NCBI GenBank assembly: GCA_004173235.1
Contig: SEAC01000015.1
Coordinates: 124,001 to 188,000 of the forward strand
DNA: 64,000 nucleotides
Direction of reading: 5' to 3'
Source: Chitinophagaceae bacterium
GTDB lineage: Bacteria > Bacteroidota > Bacteroidia > Chitinophagales > Chitinophagaceae
The notes below the pieces were generated by a model, which made no database searches, was not told the DNA's origin, and saw only the letters and a list, made by a program, of their open reading frames with translations. Below are positions 62,240-64,000 of the stretch, in pieces (positions within the stretch are counted from its first letter, which is position 1; every line of letters begins with the position of its first letter). The position numbers and the translations under genes were made by a program.

Positions 62240-64000
62240 GGTGTTCACCATCACCTCGGGACTAGAGAACATGGGCGCGCTGAAGACCGGCGGGCAGGGA
62301 TCGGTATATAAGGGAAAGCGCATTGGCGAGATCATCACCGCCGTGAAGCTGCTGCCAACGCCGATCCATTCAGAGTCTCCGGAAGACAAGCACTACGCCG
62401 CCTTTCAAAACGAAGTGGCCAAGCTGCGGAAGGTGAATGAGTCGCCCAACCCGCATGTGGTGCGCATCCTCAGCTCGGGCCTCACCGAGAGCGGCTCTTT
62501 TCCCTTCATTGAAATGGAGTATGTGGAAGGTCCCGATCTCGAAGAGTTGCTGAAGCCGCCGCACGAGCCCTTGTTTTCCATCAAGGAAGCGGTGCGCGTG
62601 GCCGACCAGCTTTCGGATGCACTGGCACATTGCCACAAAGTGGGTGTGAAGCACGGCGATGTAAAAAGCAACAACGTCAAATACAATGTGAACACGGGCA
62701 ATTATGTGCTGCTCGATTTCGGTATGGCCATTATGTCGGACGAGCAACGGCGTACCAGTATGCGGCATGCCGGAGCCATCGAGTTCATGGCACCCGAACA
62801 GAATACGGGGCAGATCCTATTGCAAACCGATATCTACAGTTTTGGCGTTGTGTTGTTCGAACTGCTTGCCGGCACCGTGCCCTTCCCGCTCAACGAGCGC
62901 GGCGAAACGGCACGTACGCAGGTGATGCTGGCGCATATGGAAACGGCACCACCCGATCTGCTTGCCCTTCGGCGGCAAAACCTGCCCGGGCACTGGAGCG
63001 AAGAGCGAAAGGCGCGTGAGCTGATGGTGCCGCAATGGCTGATCGATACAGTTTACATCTGCCTGCAAAAAGATCCGCAACGACGCTTCGGGCAGGGCGT
63101 TATGCTCCATGAGCATATCCTCATGCGCAGCACGCAGAAGAACGAACTCCTGGAGCCGGTAGCGAGCGCTCCTTTGCGCGACCCGGCGCAGGATGCGGAG
63201 GTGGCACGGCTTCGCCACGAGAACGAACAACTGCGTCGCCGCGTGGAGCAGCTGCAGGAGCGCGAGCGCAACGCACCCGCGCCGGCGCAAGCCCACGCCG
63301 CTATGCCCGAGATCAACTATCCCCGTGAGCGCAGGAACAACCTCTGGCCCATTCTGCTCGTGCTTGCGGTGCTTGGACTGGCTGCCTGGCTGGTGCTCGG
63401 CAAGCCCGGACTTTCCGCCGAAAAGACCAGGCCCGCCGCGGTGGAACAACCGGCCAACCTCGTGGAAGGGCAGTATATGGTGAAGGCTGCGCGCGCCTAT
63501 TTCTATGATACGCCTCAATTGGTTTCGCGCCGGAGTGCCTACCTCGTGCCTTCTCCGGATGTGATCAAAACAACAAAGGAAGAAGGCGAATTCGTGTACA
63601 CCGACTTCACCAACAGCCGCGGCCAGCGCTCCAAGGGTTGGATACGCAAGCGCGACCTGATGACGGTGGACGAGTGGAACGCACAACAGCAGCAACAACA
63701 ACGGCAACCCCCGGCGCTCACGCCGGAGGAGATCGACCGGCAGCTTGCCGATGCGCGGAATAAGCTGGACGGCGGACAGCTGCAGGAAGCGCTTTTCCTG
63801 TACCAGTTCCTGGCAGCCAAGGAAGTGCCCGAGGCGCAGTATGAATTTGGCAATCTCGCCCTGCAAGGCAAACACAGCGCGCTCGATTGCGGCGCTGCCC
63901 TCGAACTCGTGCTGAAGGCTTCCGACAAAGGCTATGTACCGGCAAAGCGCACGATGGGCTTCCTTTATGTGTTTGCAGACAACCCCGACGCGCTGCGGGC
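62232..64000 (+). CDS. Membrane Hanks-type Ser/Thr protein kinase with SH3-like and Sel1-like ectodomain (partial)
   Basis: The frame opens at the ATG at 62232 and runs off the window (589 residues visible). Kinase landmarks are the Gly-rich loop TGGQGSVYKG (19-28), Lys39 in AVKLL, a Glu in FQNEVAKL, the catalytic loop KHGDVKSNN with Asp143, DFG at 162-164, AIEFMAPEQ and TDIYSFGVVLFELLAG. HGD replaces HRD, making it a non-RD kinase. A charged coiled coil (about 315-340), one transmembrane helix (371-391), an SH3-like domain (about 408-480: GQYMVKAARAYFYDTPQ, GWIRKRDLMTV) and Sel1-like repeats from about 500 (EAQYEFGNLALQGKHSALDCGAALELVLKASDKGYVPAKRTMG) follow. No PASTA repeats are seen, although the C-terminus is missing. 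It is the likely controller of the upstream phosphatase, FHA and cell-wall genes. Confidence 0.93.
   Translation, partial: MGKVFTITSGLENMGALKTGGQGSVYKGKRIGEIITAVKLLPTPIHSESPEDKHYAAFQNEVAKLRKVNESPNPHVVRILSSGLTESGSFPFIEMEYVEGPDLEELLKPPHEPLFSIKEAVRVADQLSDALAHCHKVGVKHGDVKSNNVKYNVNTGNYVLLDFGMAIMSDEQRRTSMRHAGAIEFMAPEQNTGQILLQTDIYSFGVVLFELLAGTVPFPLNERGETARTQVMLAHMETAPPDLLALRRQNLPGHWSEERKARELMVPQWLIDTVYICLQKDPQRRFGQGVMLHEHILMRSTQKNELLEPVASAPLRDPAQDAEVARLRHENEQLRRRVEQLQERERNAPAPAQAHAAMPEINYPRERRNNLWPILLVLAVLGLAAWLVLGKPGLSAEKTRPAAVEQPANLVEGQYMVKAARAYFYDTPQLVSRRSAYLVPSPDVIKTTKEEGEFVYTDFTNSRGQRSKGWIRKRDLMTVDEWNAQQQQQQRQPPALTPEEIDRQLADARNKLDGGQLQEALFLYQFLAAKEVPEAQYEFGNLALQGKHSALDCGAALELVLKASDKGYVPAKRTMGFLYVFADNPDALR

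Overview
This window looks like a chromosomal segment of a GC-rich member of the Bacteroidota, most like Chitinophagaceae (taxon inferred). The evidence is large secreted proteins ending in type IX secretion (T9SS) sorting domains, TANNTTTG-type -7 promoter boxes, LytTR regulators, periplasmic TPR fused to kinases or HTH domains, and many small gene families typical of that phylum. I see no rRNA, tRNA, prophage, transposase or CRISPR array.

Layout. 1-2.8 kb: two tandem paralogous lipoproteins (the first cut by the window edge) and an acyl-CoA carboxylase beta subunit. 2.9-9.2 kb: a light-sensing operon of heme oxygenase, a bacteriophytochrome that stops after its PHY domain, and a CheB-CheR-PAS-histidine kinase. 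9.4-14.6 kb: pyruvate carboxylase, convergent with a TPR/HTH regulator. 14.9-21.7 kb: a 1,843-residue T9SS adhesin-like protein and an alkaline-phosphatase-superfamily enzyme. 21.8-26.7 kb: ammonium transporter with a GAF hybrid kinase, and an unidentified helical protein. 26.7-30.5 kb: dispersed repeats, a candidate tiny gene, KgtP-like permease and a delta-60-repeat T9SS protein. 30.6-37.1 kb: a LytTR-only protein, diheme cytochrome c, DctA-like symporter, a degenerate formyltransferase-like protein, a LytTR response regulator and a TPR histidine kinase. 37.1-43.5 kb: a repeat-rich T9SS protein, PQQ-type sugar dehydrogenase and exonuclease III. 43.5-51.2 kb: three TetR regulators followed by a TolC-MFP-RND efflux operon. 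51.2-54.7 kb: a 21-bp-phased repeat array, a conserved hypothetical and katG.

55-64 kb is the most unusual part: a tightly overlapping operon encoding an FHA-like protein, a 32-residue membrane peptide, a PP2C phosphatase with a membrane anchor, one giant protein fusing a SEDS (RodA/FtsW) glycosyltransferase to a class B penicillin-binding transpeptidase, an FHA-domain protein, and a membrane Hanks-type Ser/Thr kinase that runs off the window. From memory, the gene content and order recall the actinobacterial fhaA-pstP-rodA-pbpA-pkn cluster, which suggests phospho-regulated peptidoglycan synthesis in a Bacteroidota member. The synthase is a single polypeptide, and the kinase carries SH3-like and Sel1-like ectodomains instead of PASTA repeats.

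Two DNA-level signals also stand out. A palindromic motif CCGTA-N4-TACGG occurs exactly at least eight times, mostly inside genes, where fewer than 0.1 are expected by chance. The long convergent intergenic region at 51.4 kb carries a 9-bp motif repeated with an exact 21-bp period about 13-14 times; the convergent region at 30.6 kb holds a shorter, looser array.
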